A stretch of 35,804 bases of DNA from Bordetella parapertussis. GTDB taxonomy: Bacteria > Pseudomonadota > Gammaproteobacteria > Burkholderiales > Burkholderiaceae_C. This document shows, piece by piece, positions 27,281-35,804 of this stretch (its first letter is position 1; each line of letters begins with the position of its first letter). The position numbers and the translations under genes are program-made. The stretch lies in assembly GCA_945901225.1 (NCBI GenBank), contig CAMDKR010000005.1:1-35804 (forward strand), written 5' to 3'. The notes below the pieces were generated by a model, which did no database searches, was not told the DNA's origin, and saw only the letters and a program-made list of their open reading frames with translations.

Positions 27281-29619
27281 CAAAACGACGTCCCAATTTG
27301 GAATTGAAAGGATTGCATTCTATCGCCTTCGAATTTACGGATAGGCTTGGCCATGGCGAACCTCAAAGGACCTACAGGTGAAATCCAGCTAAGTCCTACC
27401 CCAAAAGAGGAACGCAACTGATCCAAGTCGATACTGTCATCAAAAACATTACCTGCGTCTATAAAAGAATACAAACGTAGCGTTCTGTCGTTTCCTACCC
27501 CAGGAAATGGAACATAAAACTCCGTGTTAAGCAAGAGCTTCTTTGACCCACCCACTGGACACCAACCACTGGAAACGCATCCGGTATCTTTGGGGCCTAA
27601 GGAGCCTTGTTGAAATCCACGAACTGAGCCCAAGCCGCCGGCATAGTAGTTCTTGAACACAGGATAGTTTTTACCACTCATGCCCTCACCGTAACCAAGT
27701 TCAGCGTTGATGGCGAATGTGTATTTTTTACCAAGGGGGAAGAATTCTTGAAATTGAGCGTTGTTTCTGTAATAACGCGTATCTCCAACGCCAAGCTCAC
27801 CATTGAGTTTCACCAACCGCCCCTTGTTAGGGGCCAATAGGCTGTCACGACTGTCTCTGGCCCAGCCAATGCTGAGGGGAATAGCTTGGCTGGTAGCGCC
27901 GAATTCTTTGATGTAATTTGTGTAAGCGGTAGGTATATTGGCACCCGTATTGATTTTGGTTTGTTCAAAAGCCGCACTTACAAATACCGTGTCGATTTCA
28001 GCAAATGGAATGCCAAAAGTGATACCTAGTCCGGAGGTCCCCAAACTGTAATTACCACTGTCAACCAAATAGGGTTTGCTGGAGCGGTGGTAGGCATTAA
28101 GAGACCTGGAAACGCCGTCTTCTGTGAAATAGGGGTCAGTGGTGCTGATATTCAAAACACGGTTGTATTTGCTGGTATTGACCTGAATACCTAAAGAATT
28201 TCCCGTGCCAAAGAAATTTTCTTGGCTGATACCAAAAGAAAGAAACAGTTTTTCAGCACTGGAGAATCCTGCCCCCAACTGCAAAGAACCCGTTGGCTTT
28301 TCAGTAACTTTGAGGTTGATGTCAACCTGATCGGGTGAACCTGGGACCTCCTGAGTGTCAATGGTGACTTCAGTGAAATAGCCTAAGCGGTCAACGCGGT
28401 CACGCGATAAACGAATACGGTCACCGTCGTACCAAGAGGACTCCATCTGCCTAAATTCGCGACGAATGATGTCATCTTTGGTTCGATCGTTTCCTGAAAT
28501 ATTGATTCTGCGGACATACGCCCTGCGAGAGGGGTCAGCCTGCAACACCACTTGCACTTGGTTGGTGGCTCTGTCGACCTCTGTTCGAGGTTCTACACGG
28601 GCAAATGCAAAGCCAAAGTTTCCGAAATAGTCTGAAAACGCCTTGGTTGTTTGAACCACATCTGCGTGGTTATAGGGTTGCCCAGGCTTAATCGAAATAA
28701 GTGACTTAAATTCACTGTCACGCCCCAAGTAATAGCCTTCCAACATGATGCGTGAAACAACAAAGCTGTTTCCTTCTGTGACGTTGACAGTGATGCTGAT
28801 GTCTTGTTTGTTCGCAGATATGGCAACTTGGGTGGAGTCAACACGAAATTCAAGGTAGCCTCTAGAGAGGTAGTACGACTTGATGCTTTCCAGGTCGGCG
28901 TTGAGCTTTGCTTGGGAATAACGATCCGCTTTGGTATACCAAGACATGTAGTTGGGTTCTGACAAGTCCATCTGGTCTTTGAGCGTAGATTCATCAAACA
29001 CTTTGGCGCCAACGATGCGCAAAGACTTGATGCGAGCAACGTCGCCTTCAACCACGGTGAAATTCAGGTTAACCCGATTGCGATCTGAAGGGGTGACCGT
29101 TGACACAACTTCAGCCCCATACAAGCTCTTGTTGATGTATTGACGCTTGAGCTCTTGTTCCGCTCTGTCAGTGAGCGCCTTGTCGTAGGGCCGGCCCTCC
29201 GCTAAGCCTATGTCCTTGAGCGCTTTACGCAATGTATCTTTGTCGAACTCTTTGATGCCAACAAAATCTACTGCGCCAATGATGGGGCGCTCTTCAACAA
29301 TCACAACCACAACAGCCGCATTGACTTCAATCCGGACATCTTTGAACAAGCCCAGCGCAAAGAGGTTTCGAATCGCCAAAGTGCCTTTTTCATCAGTGTA
29401 ATTTTCTCCAACCCGAAAGGGAACAGTGGCCAACACCGTTCCGGGTTCTGTTCGCTGCAAACCTTCAATACGGATGTCTTGGATCTGAAAAGGCTCAAGC
29501 GCGTGTGCACTTGGCAAAAAACAAACACATAAAAGTAAGACGCGGAGTAATTTAAAGGCCGCAAAAAAAGGATTTGAATTCATAAATGATGGAAATGGTG
29601 AGAGGTAATTCATGGGCAT
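27280..29619 (-). CDS. bamA: Outer membrane protein assembly factor BamA
   Basis: Central beta-barrel of the BAM complex that inserts outer-membrane proteins. The protein has about 779 residues. A signal peptide (hydrophobic VLLLCVCFLP, cleavage after SAHA) precedes five POTRA domains (about residues 40-440, beginning FQIQDIRIEGLQRTEPGTVL). A 16-strand barrel carries the loop-6 motif GSVRGFQQG and ends in aromatic Phe (FQFQIGTSF), the usual barrel signal. ATG at 29619 overlaps the rseP stop (TGATG); ATGs at 29613 and 29583 are alternatives, and 29583 would give a more compact 28-residue signal peptide. None has a strong ribosome site. Confidence 0.96.
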   Translation of the reverse strand: MPMNYLSPFPSFMNSNPFFAAFKLLRVLLLCVCFLPSAHALEPFQIQDIRIEGLQRTEPGTVLATVPFRVGENYTDEKGTLAIRNLFALGLFKDVRIEVNAAVVVVIVEERPIIGAVDFVGIKEFDKDTLRKALKDIGLAEGRPYDKALTDRAEQELKRQYINKSLYGAEVVSTVTPSDRNRVNLNFTVVEGDVARIKSLRIVGAKVFDESTLKDQMDLSEPNYMSWYTKADRYSQAKLNADLESIKSYYLSRGYLEFRVDSTQVAISANKQDISITVNVTEGNSFVVSRIMLEGYYLGRDSEFKSLISIKPGQPYNHADVVQTTKAFSDYFGNFGFAFARVEPRTEVDRATNQVQVVLQADPSRRAYVRRINISGNDRTKDDIIRREFRQMESSWYDGDRIRLSRDRVDRLGYFTEVTIDTQEVPGSPDQVDINLKVTEKPTGSLQLGAGFSSAEKLFLSFGISQENFFGTGNSLGIQVNTSKYNRVLNISTTDPYFTEDGVSRSLNAYHRSSKPYLVDSGNYSLGTSGLGITFGIPFAEIDTVFVSAAFEQTKINTGANIPTAYTNYIKEFGATSQAIPLSIGWARDSRDSLLAPNKGRLVKLNGELGVGDTRYYRNNAQFQEFFPLGKKYTFAINAELGYGEGMSGKNYPVFKNYYAGGLGSVRGFQQGSLGPKDTGCVSSGWCPVGGSKKLLLNTEFYVPFPGVGNDRTLRLYSFIDAGNVFDDSIDLDQLRSSFGVGLSWISPVGPLRFAMAKPIRKFEGDRMQSFQFQIGTSF

Positions 29620-30980
29620 CAAGTCAACCAGCGCAAAACATCGTTAAACAAAGCCGTGAACATCATGAGTGCCACCACGGAAAGACCCATGACTTGCAAT
29701 CGCTCAAGCCACAATTGGGAGGGGGGGCTTCCTGTAACAAACTCCCAAAGATAATACATCAGGTGTCCACCGTCCAACATAGGCACCGGGAGCAGGTTTA
29801 AAAGCCCAATACTCAGACTGATCAAGGCTAAAAATTGAATAAATGGCCGCCACCCTTGTTCCGCTGTTTTGCCTGCGAATTCAGCCATGGTAAGTGGCCC
29901 ACTCACCTGCTGCCATCCATTGGAAGTGGTAACCAAATTTCCAACAGCCGCCAAGGTCATTTTTGATTGAGCCATCAGCGTATCGAATGCCATACCCAAA
30001 CCTGATAGGGGTCCATGCTGAACCCACACCATCTCAGGTTCCCCCCCGATCACTGCATCAATTTTTGCAATTTTTTTGCCTTCTATTTCCCTGAACTCTG
30101 GGCGAATGCTTAAAGATCGAACTTTTCCATTGTTTGACTGTACTTCCCACAGTTGAGTGTCAGTGGAGGATCGAATAAGTTGAATCAAATGTTGCGCATC
30201 ATTGACCGCCATGCCATCTACCTTCAACACCAAGTCACCCGCAAGCAAACCTGCCTTAGCGGCAGGCCCGGTCTGCACAACTTTGACAATCTCAGGCTTG
30301 GAATAAGGACCTGCAATTCCCATCAATGACATTGCGGAACGCTTACCATCTGGGTCCCATCCCGAAAAAGAAATATCCACGATCCGATTGACCTGAGATC
30401 GCGATGACAAGACTTCCAACTGAAAATCCTGTTGATCGTGGGAAGCCTGCGTGACCAGTCCTCTTAAGTGGTCCATGCTTTGCACCGTTTCCCATTCTTG
30501 GGAATTCACAGAGAACTTTTGCACCAAGTCCCCACTGCGAAGGCCAGCAGTCTCTGCGGCAGAAGCCTTTAGCGGTGTGCCAATGATGGCTGCAAGCTGC
30601 TGACTTCCCATCCAATGCACAAAAGCATATAAAAAAAGCGTCAGCACTAAATTAGCCAATGGCCCGGCTATCACTATGCAGGTTCTTGCAAACAAGGTCT
30701 GACGGTTAAAAGCCGATGGGGCTTCACCTAGCTCCACCGCTTGGTCACGCTCGTCAAGCATTTTGATGAAGCCGCCTAAGGGAATGGCGCAAATGGTGAA
30801 CTCTGTGGGAAGCCCCACCCCAGGCTGAATACGCTGCCATCGCCAAATCGGCCTACCAAAACCGATGGAAAAACGTAAAACCCTTACCTTGAACCATAAA
30901 GCTGCGCGGTAATGCCCATATTCGTGAACAAAAATCACGGTTGTCAGTGCAACCAAAAAAGCCAGTAAGGTCATGCCCAT
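29619..30980 (-). CDS. rseP: Site-2 protease RseP (RIP zinc metalloprotease)
   Basis: Intramembrane metalloprotease that cuts anti-sigma factor RseA in the sigma-E envelope-stress cascade and clears signal peptides. The protein has 453 residues. The zinc site VHEYGHYRAALWF in the first transmembrane segment (HEYGH, residues 19-23) and the third ligand motif LLNLLPVPMLDGGHL near the C-terminus are intact. Between them lie two PDZ domains (around residues 115-200 and 205-290; the second shows GPAAKAGLLAGDLVLKVDG). About four transmembrane segments. ATG at 30980 follows dxr by 9 bases; an ATG two codons on is an alternative. BamA follows with a one-base overlap. Confidence 0.96.
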   Translation of the reverse strand: MGMTLLAFLVALTTVIFVHEYGHYRAALWFKVRVLRFSIGFGRPIWRWQRIQPGVGLPTEFTICAIPLGGFIKMLDERDQAVELGEAPSAFNRQTLFARTCIVIAGPLANLVLTLFLYAFVHWMGSQQLAAIIGTPLKASAAETAGLRSGDLVQKFSVNSQEWETVQSMDHLRGLVTQASHDQQDFQLEVLSSRSQVNRIVDISFSGWDPDGKRSAMSLMGIAGPYSKPEIVKVVQTGPAAKAGLLAGDLVLKVDGMAVNDAQHLIQLIRSSTDTQLWEVQSNNGKVRSLSIRPEFREIEGKKIAKIDAVIGGEPEMVWVQHGPLSGLGMAFDTLMAQSKMTLAAVGNLVTTSNGWQQVSGPLTMAEFAGKTAEQGWRPFIQFLALISLSIGLLNLLPVPMLDGGHLMYYLWEFVTGSPPSQLWLERLQVMGLSVVALMMFTALFNDVLRWLT

Positions 30981-30989
30981 GGGGGATCT

Positions 30990-32186
30990 TTATTTCAATT
31001 TCAGGGCAAATTGTTGTGCAACAGAACGGGTTCGCTGGTCCAACTCTAGTAAGTCCTCCAAATGCACAGGGGTTTGGGGAATGACTGATTCCATCGTAGC
31101 CACATTCAAATGATGGATTTGGTCGAAACGGATTCGTTTGTCTAAAAACGCAGCGACAGCTACTTCATTCGCAGCATTGAGCACTGTCGTACTTCCAGAA
31201 GTAGCCTCCAAGGCCTGCCATGCCAATTTCAAACCCGGAAAACGCTCATGATGCCCATGGTCATCAAATGACTCAAAGGTCATGGCTGGAAGGTTGCGAA
31301 AATTCAAGTTGTCAGCACCTGAAGCCATTCGCTGCGGCCAAGAAAGGCCATAGGCAATGGGTACACGCATATCGGGCGTACCCAGCTGCGCAACGACTGA
31401 GCCATCGACAAACTGCACCATGGAGTGAACAATGCTTTGGGGATGAATAACCACCTCTAAACGCTCAGGCGAAATGCCAAATAAGTATTTAGCCTCAATG
31501 ACCTCCAAAGCCTTGTTCATCATGGTCGCTGAGTCGACAGAAATTTTTCTGCCCATCACCCAGTTGGGATGAGCACAAGCTTCTTCGGGGGTGACATCAT
31601 GCAAAGTAAGCGGGTCGCGCAGCCTAAATGGTCCACCCGACGCCGTCAGAATGATTTTGTCGACACTGCTCTCCCATGAAGCAGGATCGTGAGGTAAGGA
31701 CTGAAAAACAGCAGAATGCTCACTGTCAATAGGCAAGAGTTTTGCGCCACCTGTTTTGACAGCATCCAAAAACAGCTGGCCGCCAACAACCAAGGCTTCT
31801 TTGTTGGCCAATAGCAATCTTTTTCCCGCTTTGGCAGCAGCAATGCATGAAGACAAACCAGCTGCACCCACAATGGCCGCCATGACAGTGGTAACACGTT
31901 CATCAGAGGCGACTTGATCCAAGGCTTTAGCACCGCTTAACACCGTGGTGGACAAGTTTTCCGAGCGCAAACGGTCACGTAAAACATGGGCTGCATCTTC
32001 ATTCACCATCACGGCGAAGACGGGGCGAAATTGCGCGCACTGAGAAAGCATTAAATCAACTTGCTTTGCCCCCGTCAGAGCAAAAATTTGAAACTGCTCA
32101 GGATGACGCGCAACCACATCCAAGGTATTGACGCCAATTGAGCCCGTCGAGCCCAAAACAGTCAGTGTTTGTTTCAAAGCATTCAT
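30990..32186 (-). CDS. dxr: 1-deoxy-D-xylulose 5-phosphate reductoisomerase
   Basis: Second step of the MEP isoprenoid pathway, NADPH-dependent, giving 2-C-methyl-D-erythritol 4-phosphate; the fosmidomycin target. The protein has 398 residues. N-terminal NADPH site LTVLGSTGSIGVNTLDVV, LLLANKEALVVGG, the metal and substrate region LPIDSEHSAVFQSL, flexible-loop sequence ILTASGGPFR, HPNWVMGRKISVDSATMMNKALEVIEA (in part), and a C-terminal helical domain. ATG at 32186 overlaps the cdsA stop by 4 bases (ATGA). Also called ispC. The missing uppS nearby is discussed separately. Confidence 0.97.
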   Translation of the reverse strand: MNALKQTLTVLGSTGSIGVNTLDVVARHPEQFQIFALTGAKQVDLMLSQCAQFRPVFAVMVNEDAAHVLRDRLRSENLSTTVLSGAKALDQVASDERVTTVMAAIVGAAGLSSCIAAAKAGKRLLLANKEALVVGGQLFLDAVKTGGAKLLPIDSEHSAVFQSLPHDPASWESSVDKIILTASGGPFRLRDPLTLHDVTPEEACAHPNWVMGRKISVDSATMMNKALEVIEAKYLFGISPERLEVVIHPQSIVHSMVQFVDGSVVAQLGTPDMRVPIAYGLSWPQRMASGADNLNFRNLPAMTFESFDDHGHHERFPGLKLAWQALEATSGSTTVLNAANEVAVAAFLDKRIRFDQIHHLNVATMESVIPQTPVHLEDLLELDQRTRSVAQQFALKLK

Positions 32187-33016
32187 ATCAAAGCCAACAT
32201 CACCGCCAAAGGCAGCGTTGGTAAAAGTGCATCAATACGATCAAGTATGCCACCATGACCCGGTAAAAGTTGACTGCTGTCTTTGGCTCCCGCACTGCGC
32301 TTGACCAATGATTCAATCAAATCGCCGGCCACGCTCATCACAACCAAAAAAAGCAAGCCCGATACCAACACCAAGAAACCATGCCCATAAAGTCTGTCAA
32401 AGATACTGTTGGATTGCCAAGAAAAATAGTCTGCGGTGGTCAGCCAAGCAAATGAAAGCAAGAAAACTCCTGCCACAGCACCTGCGACTCCCTCCCATGT
32501 TTTGCCTGGACTGATGTGGGGAGCTAGTTTATTTTTACCAAAAGCCTTGCCAGAAAAATAGGCTGCAATATCGGCCATCCAAACCACCAAAAGTACAGAC
32601 ATTAAAAATTCAATACTGAAAATTTTGGCGGCCATCAGTGCTAACCAAGTACAGCATAAAAGAAGAAGACCAACACCCCACTTTAAAACCAATGGAATTC
32701 GGGACCACCTCTGTACACCGCCTGCCAGTAAAAACCCAGCTATCAAGACCCATAAGCCTCCCAGCAGCAGCCAAAAGCGACGGTCAAAGAAATGAATGGC
32801 GTTGAACAGCCAAACCAAAGAGCAAAAAATAATGCAAAGACCAGCCATCCACAAAGAGGGGGAAAATCCCAGCTGATTAAGTCGCCCCCATTCCCAAGCG
32901 GCTGCGCTTACCAACACCATGCCAGCTAAAGCGATCCAAAAAGGGTCTGGATGAAAAAGCGCTGGGATCAACATCCCCAACAAGACCAATGCGGTCAAGA
33001 TTCGCTGCTTAAGCAT
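32183..33016 (-). CDS. cdsA: Phosphatidate cytidylyltransferase CdsA
   Basis: Makes CDP-diacylglycerol from phosphatidate and CTP, the branch point of phospholipid synthesis. The protein has 277 residues from ATG at 33016 (MLKQRILTALVLLGMLIPAL); the frame is open 16 codons further up, but that would run into frr. Multi-pass membrane protein with about eight hydrophobic segments (for example LLLLGGLWVLIAGFLLAGG, VGLLLLCCTWLALMA). The CTP/metal signature is at the C-terminus: LIESLVKRSAGAKDSSQLLPGHGGILDRIDALL. It starts 13 bases after the frr stop, leaving no room for uppS, and overlaps dxr by 4 bases. Confidence 0.96.
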   Translation of the reverse strand: MLKQRILTALVLLGMLIPALFHPDPFWIALAGMVLVSAAAWEWGRLNQLGFSPSLWMAGLCIIFCSLVWLFNAIHFFDRRFWLLLGGLWVLIAGFLLAGGVQRWSRIPLVLKWGVGLLLLCCTWLALMAAKIFSIEFLMSVLLVVWMADIAAYFSGKAFGKNKLAPHISPGKTWEGVAGAVAGVFLLSFAWLTTADYFSWQSNSIFDRLYGHGFLVLVSGLLFLVVMSVAGDLIESLVKRSAGAKDSSQLLPGHGGILDRIDALLPTLPLAVMLALI

Positions 33017-33029
33017 GGCAAGACATGGA

Positions 33030-33590
33030 TTAAACCGCCATGATTTCTTGTTCCTTGGAAGCAATCAGTTTGTCTATGTCGACAATATGCTTATCGGTTA
33101 CTTTTTGAATATCCGCCTCTGCTCGCTTTTGATCATCTTCAGAGGCAGATTTATCTTTCACCAGTTTTTTAACAGACTCATTGGCGTCACGGCGCAAATT
33201 TCTAACAGCCACCTTGGCGTTTTCACCTTCAGTACGGACCAACTTGGTCATTTCTTTTCGCCGCTCCTCTGACATGGGAGGCATGGGCACACGAATCAAA
33301 TCACCCATGGATGCAGGGTTGAGGCCTAAATCGCTTTCGCGAATGGCTTTTTCAATCTTAGGGCCTAAGCCTTTTTCCCATGGCTGAACACTGATCGTTC
33401 GAGAATCGAGCAAAGATATATTGGCTACCTGAGATAGCGGTGTTGGGTTTCCGTAGTACTCCACCATCACGTGATCAAGAATGCCAGGATTGGCACGTCC
33501 AGACCGAATTTTGGACAAGGTATTGCTAAAGGCCGCAATCGATTGGTCCATTTTGTTTTCTGTAATTTTTTTTATCTCAGCAATATCCAT
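33030..33590 (-). CDS. frr: Ribosome recycling factor
   Basis: Splits post-termination ribosomes together with EF-G. The protein has 186 residues, matching the family. I chose ATG at 33590 ([21 protein letters not shown]) because a GAGG ribosome site lies five bases upstream; the longer open frame overlaps pyrH and is not family-like. The three-helix bundle is visible: [21 protein letters not shown], then the small beta domain ([22 protein letters not shown]), then [20 protein letters not shown] and the long final helix. It lies 26 bases after pyrH. Confidence 0.98.
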   Translation of the reverse strand: MDIAEIKKITENKMDQSIAAFSNTLSKIRSGRANPGILDHVMVEYYGNPTPLSQVANISLLDSRTISVQPWEKGLGPKIEKAIRESDLGLNPASMGDLIRVPMPPMSEERRKEMTKLVRTEGENAKVAVRNLRRDANESVKKLVKDKSASEDDQKRAEADIQKVTDKHIVDIDKLIASKEQEIMAV

Positions 33591-33616
33591 CTTTTCCTCT
33601 TTGAAATTGACAGACT

Positions 33617-34339
33617 TCAGGCAAACACCAGTGTGCCTTCGTCTTCGCCCATGACCACGCGCTTGAGAGCGCCGTGCTTGAAAATAGAAAACACCGTGAT
33701 AGGGAGTTTTTGGTCCCGACACAAAGCAAATGCTGTGGCATCCATGATGCCTAAATTACCCTGAATGGCTTGATCAAAACTGATCTTGACATAACGGGTT
33801 GCTGTTGCATCCTTGTTAGGGTCAGCAGAATAAACGCCGTCGACTTTGGTGGCCTTGAGCACCATCTCGGCACCAATTTCTGCGCCCCTGAGTGCTGCAG
33901 CAGTATCGGTGGTAAAAAAAGGGTTGCCAGTTCCAGCAGCAAAGACCACCACCTTGCCCTCTTCTAAATATTGCAATGCTTTGGGGCGGACATAAGGCTC
34001 CACCACTTGCTCAATACCGATGGCAGACATCACACGTGCCGTCAATCCAGCCTTGTTCATCGTGTCAGCCAACGCCAAAGCGTTCATCACTGTTGCGAGC
34101 ATGCCCATGTAATCCGCTGTCGCGCGGTCCATGCCCACAGACCCGCCTGCAACGCCTCTGAAGATATTACCCCCACCAATCACTACAGCCACTTCTACCC
34201 CGAGACGGGTAATTTCAGCAATTTCTTCAACCATGCGAACAATGGTGGCTCGGTTGATACCAAAAGCATCATCCCCCATCAAAGCCTCGCCAGACAATTT
34301 CAGCAATATCCGCTTATAGGCTGGTTTTTTTAATGTCAT
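33617..34339 (-). CDS. pyrH: UMP kinase
   Basis: Phosphorylates UMP to UDP, feeding all pyrimidine nucleotides; bacterial hexameric type of the amino-acid-kinase fold. The protein has 240 residues. N-terminal [21 protein letters not shown], the glycine-rich [15 protein letters not shown], the UMP-binding region [15 protein letters not shown], and ATP-binding sequence [23 protein letters not shown] and [21 protein letters not shown] precedes ATG at 34339. It is separated from tsf by an intrinsic terminator, so it may have its own promoter or rely on readthrough. Confidence 0.98.
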   Translation of the reverse strand: MTLKKPAYKRILLKLSGEALMGDDAFGINRATIVRMVEEIAEITRLGVEVAVVIGGGNIFRGVAGGSVGMDRATADYMGMLATVMNALALADTMNKAGLTARVMSAIGIEQVVEPYVRPKALQYLEEGKVVVFAAGTGNPFFTTDTAAALRGAEIGAEMVLKATKVDGVYSADPNKDATATRYVKISFDQAIQGNLGIMDATAFALCRDQKLPITVFSIFKHGALKRVVMGEDEGTLVFA

Positions 34340-34383
34340 TCAGGCCTCCAATGGAATGAGAGTTTAACGAGTTAGTACAAGCC

Positions 34384-34409
34384 AAAAAAAGGGGACTTTC
34401 GTCCCCTTT
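34384..34409 (-). terminator. Intrinsic terminator or attenuator between tsf and pyrH
   Basis: Minus-strand stem AAAGGGGAC / GTCCCCTTT (nine pairs) closed by a GAAA tetraloop and followed by a seven-T run. A strong rho-independent terminator by appearance, just after the tsf stop (34417). Confidence 0.88.
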
Positions 34410-34416
34410 GTGAAGT

Positions 34417-35310
34417 TCAAGCAGATTGTTTGGCTGCGGCTACTTGCGCAGCCACCTCGGCGGCAAAGTCATCAACTTTGCGCTCTATGCCCTCCCCGAC
34501 CACATAAAGTGTGAAGGACTTGACTGTGGTCTTAACCGATTGGAGCATTTGAGCCACGGTCTGTTTGTCATTCTTAACAAAAGCTTGGTCAAACAAAGAC
34601 ACTTCCTTGAGGTACTTTTGAACAGAACCCTCAATCATTTTGGCTGCGATGTCAGCAGGCTTGCCGGATTCGGCGGCCTTGGCTGTTGCAACAGAGCGCT
34701 CACGCTCAATCAATTCGGCAGGAACGTCGGCGCTGGTCAGTGAAACAGGCTTCATGGCAGCCACATGCATGGCAACATCACGCGCGGCTGACTCGTCACC
34801 CGCGTATTCAATCAAAACACCAATGCGCGTACCGTGCAAATAGGAAGTCAAGGCAGTGTCGCCATGAAACAGTTTGAAACGTCGAAAACTCATGTTTTCG
34901 CCAATCTTGCCAATCAAGCCTTTACGCACATCCTCTAGCGTTGGACCAAAACCATCTTGTTCATAGGCCAATGCACCCAAGGCCTCGATATCAGCAGGTT
35001 GGTGCTGCGCGGCCAACTTGGCAGCAGCCTGAGCCAAGCCCAAGAAACTGTCGTTCTTGGTGACGAAGTCAGTTTCACAATTGACCTCGATCAAGGCGCC
35101 AGAATGGCCTTCGATAAAACTGCAGACAACGCCTTCAGCTGTCACGCGGGAAGAAGCCTTACTGGCTTTGCTGCCTAACTTGACCCGAAGTAATTCTTCA
35201 GCTTTGACCATATCGCCATCAGCTTCGGTCAAAGCTTTTTTACACTCCATCATGGGTGCATCGGTTTTGGCTCGCAGTTCGGCGACCATGCTTGCTGTGA
35301 TTGCTGCCAT
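34417..35310 (-). CDS. tsf: Translation elongation factor Ts
   Basis: Guanine-nucleotide exchange factor for EF-Tu. The protein has 297 residues. The N-terminal UBA-like domain [27 protein letters not shown] carries the [12 protein letters not shown] signature; the core exchange motif is [12 protein letters not shown] (TDFV). A second subdomain and the C-terminal module ([24 protein letters not shown]) follow. An AGGAG ribosome site precedes ATG at 35310. It sits between rpsB and pyrH, with terminator-like hairpins on both sides. The tail is alanine-rich. Confidence 0.98.
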   Translation of the reverse strand: MAAITASMVAELRAKTDAPMMECKKALTEADGDMVKAEELLRVKLGSKASKASSRVTAEGVVCSFIEGHSGALIEVNCETDFVTKNDSFLGLAQAAAKLAAQHQPADIEALGALAYEQDGFGPTLEDVRKGLIGKIGENMSFRRFKLFHGDTALTSYLHGTRIGVLIEYAGDESAARDVAMHVAAMKPVSLTSADVPAELIERERSVATAKAAESGKPADIAAKMIEGSVQKYLKEVSLFDQAFVKNDKQTVAQMLQSVKTTVKSFTLYVVGEGIERKVDDFAAEVAAQVAAAKQSA

Positions 35311-35348
35311 AAATACTCCTGTTTATTCAATAGAGGAAATGTGTTGTG

Positions 35349-35374
35349 AAAAAGGGGCCTCTTGAGCCCCTTTT
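35349..35374 (-). terminator. Intrinsic terminator or attenuator between rpsB and tsf
   Basis: Minus-strand stem AAAAGGGGC / GCCCCTTTT (nine pairs, seven-base loop TCAAGAG) followed by a short T run, 20 bases after the rpsB stop. Similar to the hairpin after tsf; partial readthrough would set the rpsB:tsf ratio. Confidence 0.75.
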
Positions 35375-35393
35375 GAATGACTCATAGCGAGAG

Positions 35394-35804
35394 TTAAGCT
35401 TGTGCAGAATTTTCCACTTCCACAAACTCGTCAGAACCTTCAGCAACGGCTTTGACCACATCGTTGACCGCATTGGCACGGCCTTCCAAAATAGCATCTG
35501 CAATACCGCGAGCGTAAAGCGTGACAGCCTTAGAAGAGTCGTCATTGCCAGGAATGATGTAGTCGATGCCTTCGGGTGAGTGATTGGAATCAACAACCCC
35601 AATCAAGGGAATACCCAGCTTTTTGGCTTCTGCAATGGCGATTTTGTGAAAGCCCACATCGATCACAAAAATCGCATCAGGCAAAGTGGCCATGTCTTGA
35701 ATGCCACCAATGTCTTTTTCAAGTTTTTCAAGCTCGCGCATGAAAACAAGTTGTTCTTTTTTAGACATGGCGTCAAGACCCACTTCTTGCTGCGCTTTCA
35801 TGTC
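35394..35804 (-). CDS. rpsB: 30S ribosomal protein S2, 5' end cut by window edge
   Basis: Ribosomal protein of the small subunit. Only the C-terminal 136 codons are present (of about 250); the gene runs off the right edge, and the codon at 35802-35804 is GAC, so the methionine at 35801 is internal. Family sequence is clear: [63 protein letters not shown] (in part), and [24 protein letters not shown]. It ends in an acidic tail ([15 protein letters not shown]). It heads the rpsB-tsf-pyrH-frr series. Confidence 0.96.
   Translation of the reverse strand, partial: DMKAQQEVGLDAMSKKEQLVFMRELEKLEKDIGGIQDMATLPDAIFVIDVGFHKIAIAEAKKLGIPLIGVVDSNHSPEGIDYIIPGNDDSSKAVTLYARGIADAILEGRANAVNDVVKAVAEGSDEFVEVENSAQA

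Noticed and set aside
33591-33722. N-terminal extension of frr
   Set aside because: Overlaps pyrH; the arginine-rich sequence is a shadow of pyrH, and the ATG at 33590 has a strong ribosome site and gives the exact family length.

Overview
The window is an ordinary stretch of core chromosome from a betaproteobacterium, most likely order Burkholderiales and probably a Comamonadaceae-like lineage. This rests on gene order (rpsB-tsf-pyrH-frr through rnhB; carA-carB-greA next to rlmE-ftsH-folP-glmM) and on the protein sequences. By eye the base composition is only moderately G+C rich, lower than many Comamonadaceae. No phage, insertion sequence, CRISPR array, toxin-antitoxin or defence locus is visible. 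Nearly all genes lie on the minus strand; only a tRNA-Ser gene and yhbY are on the plus strand.

Region 1 (1-8388, minus) is a propionate/methylmalonyl block. In transcription order it holds an Orn/Lys/Arg decarboxylase, B12-dependent methylmalonyl-CoA mutase, its GTPase chaperone MeaB, propionyl-CoA carboxylase beta, and the biotin-carboxylase alpha subunit, which is cut by the left edge. Together they convert propionyl-CoA through methylmalonyl-CoA to succinyl-CoA. The decarboxylase sits first in the run with no obvious biochemical link. Region 2 (8389-8871) carries tRNA-Ser(GGA) and, convergent to it, a 46-residue lipoprotein gene; the two share one bidirectional terminator.

Region 3 (8872-17377) holds sixA, ppk1, glmM, folP, ftsH and rlmE on the minus strand, divergent yhbY on the plus strand, and greA convergent with yhbY. 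The pst-pho phosphate genes that lie between glmM and ppk1 in Burkholderia are absent. Region 4 (17378-21939) is carB-carA, preceded by a leader with strong RNA-structure potential.

Region 5 (21935-35804) is the translation/envelope supercluster. In transcription order it runs rpsB (cut by the right edge), tsf, pyrH, frr, cdsA, dxr, rseP, bamA, skp, lpxD, fabZ, lpxA, lpxB, rnhB and a TrmH-family methyltransferase. Intrinsic terminators follow rpsB and tsf; from pyrH onward the genes are tightly packed or overlapping. uppS, normally between frr and cdsA, is missing. The cluster supplies ribosomal and elongation factors, UMP kinase, phospholipid and isoprenoid precursors, outer-membrane protein assembly and lipid A synthesis.

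No stretch above 300 bases lacks a gene. The longest gaps are about 80-130 bases: 8389-8469, 8749-8871, 15602-15728 and 21816-21934. I found no convincing new multi-gene system. The most interesting items are the carA leader, the small lipoprotein, the two synteny losses (uppS, pst-pho) and the G+C-rich core of ftsH.
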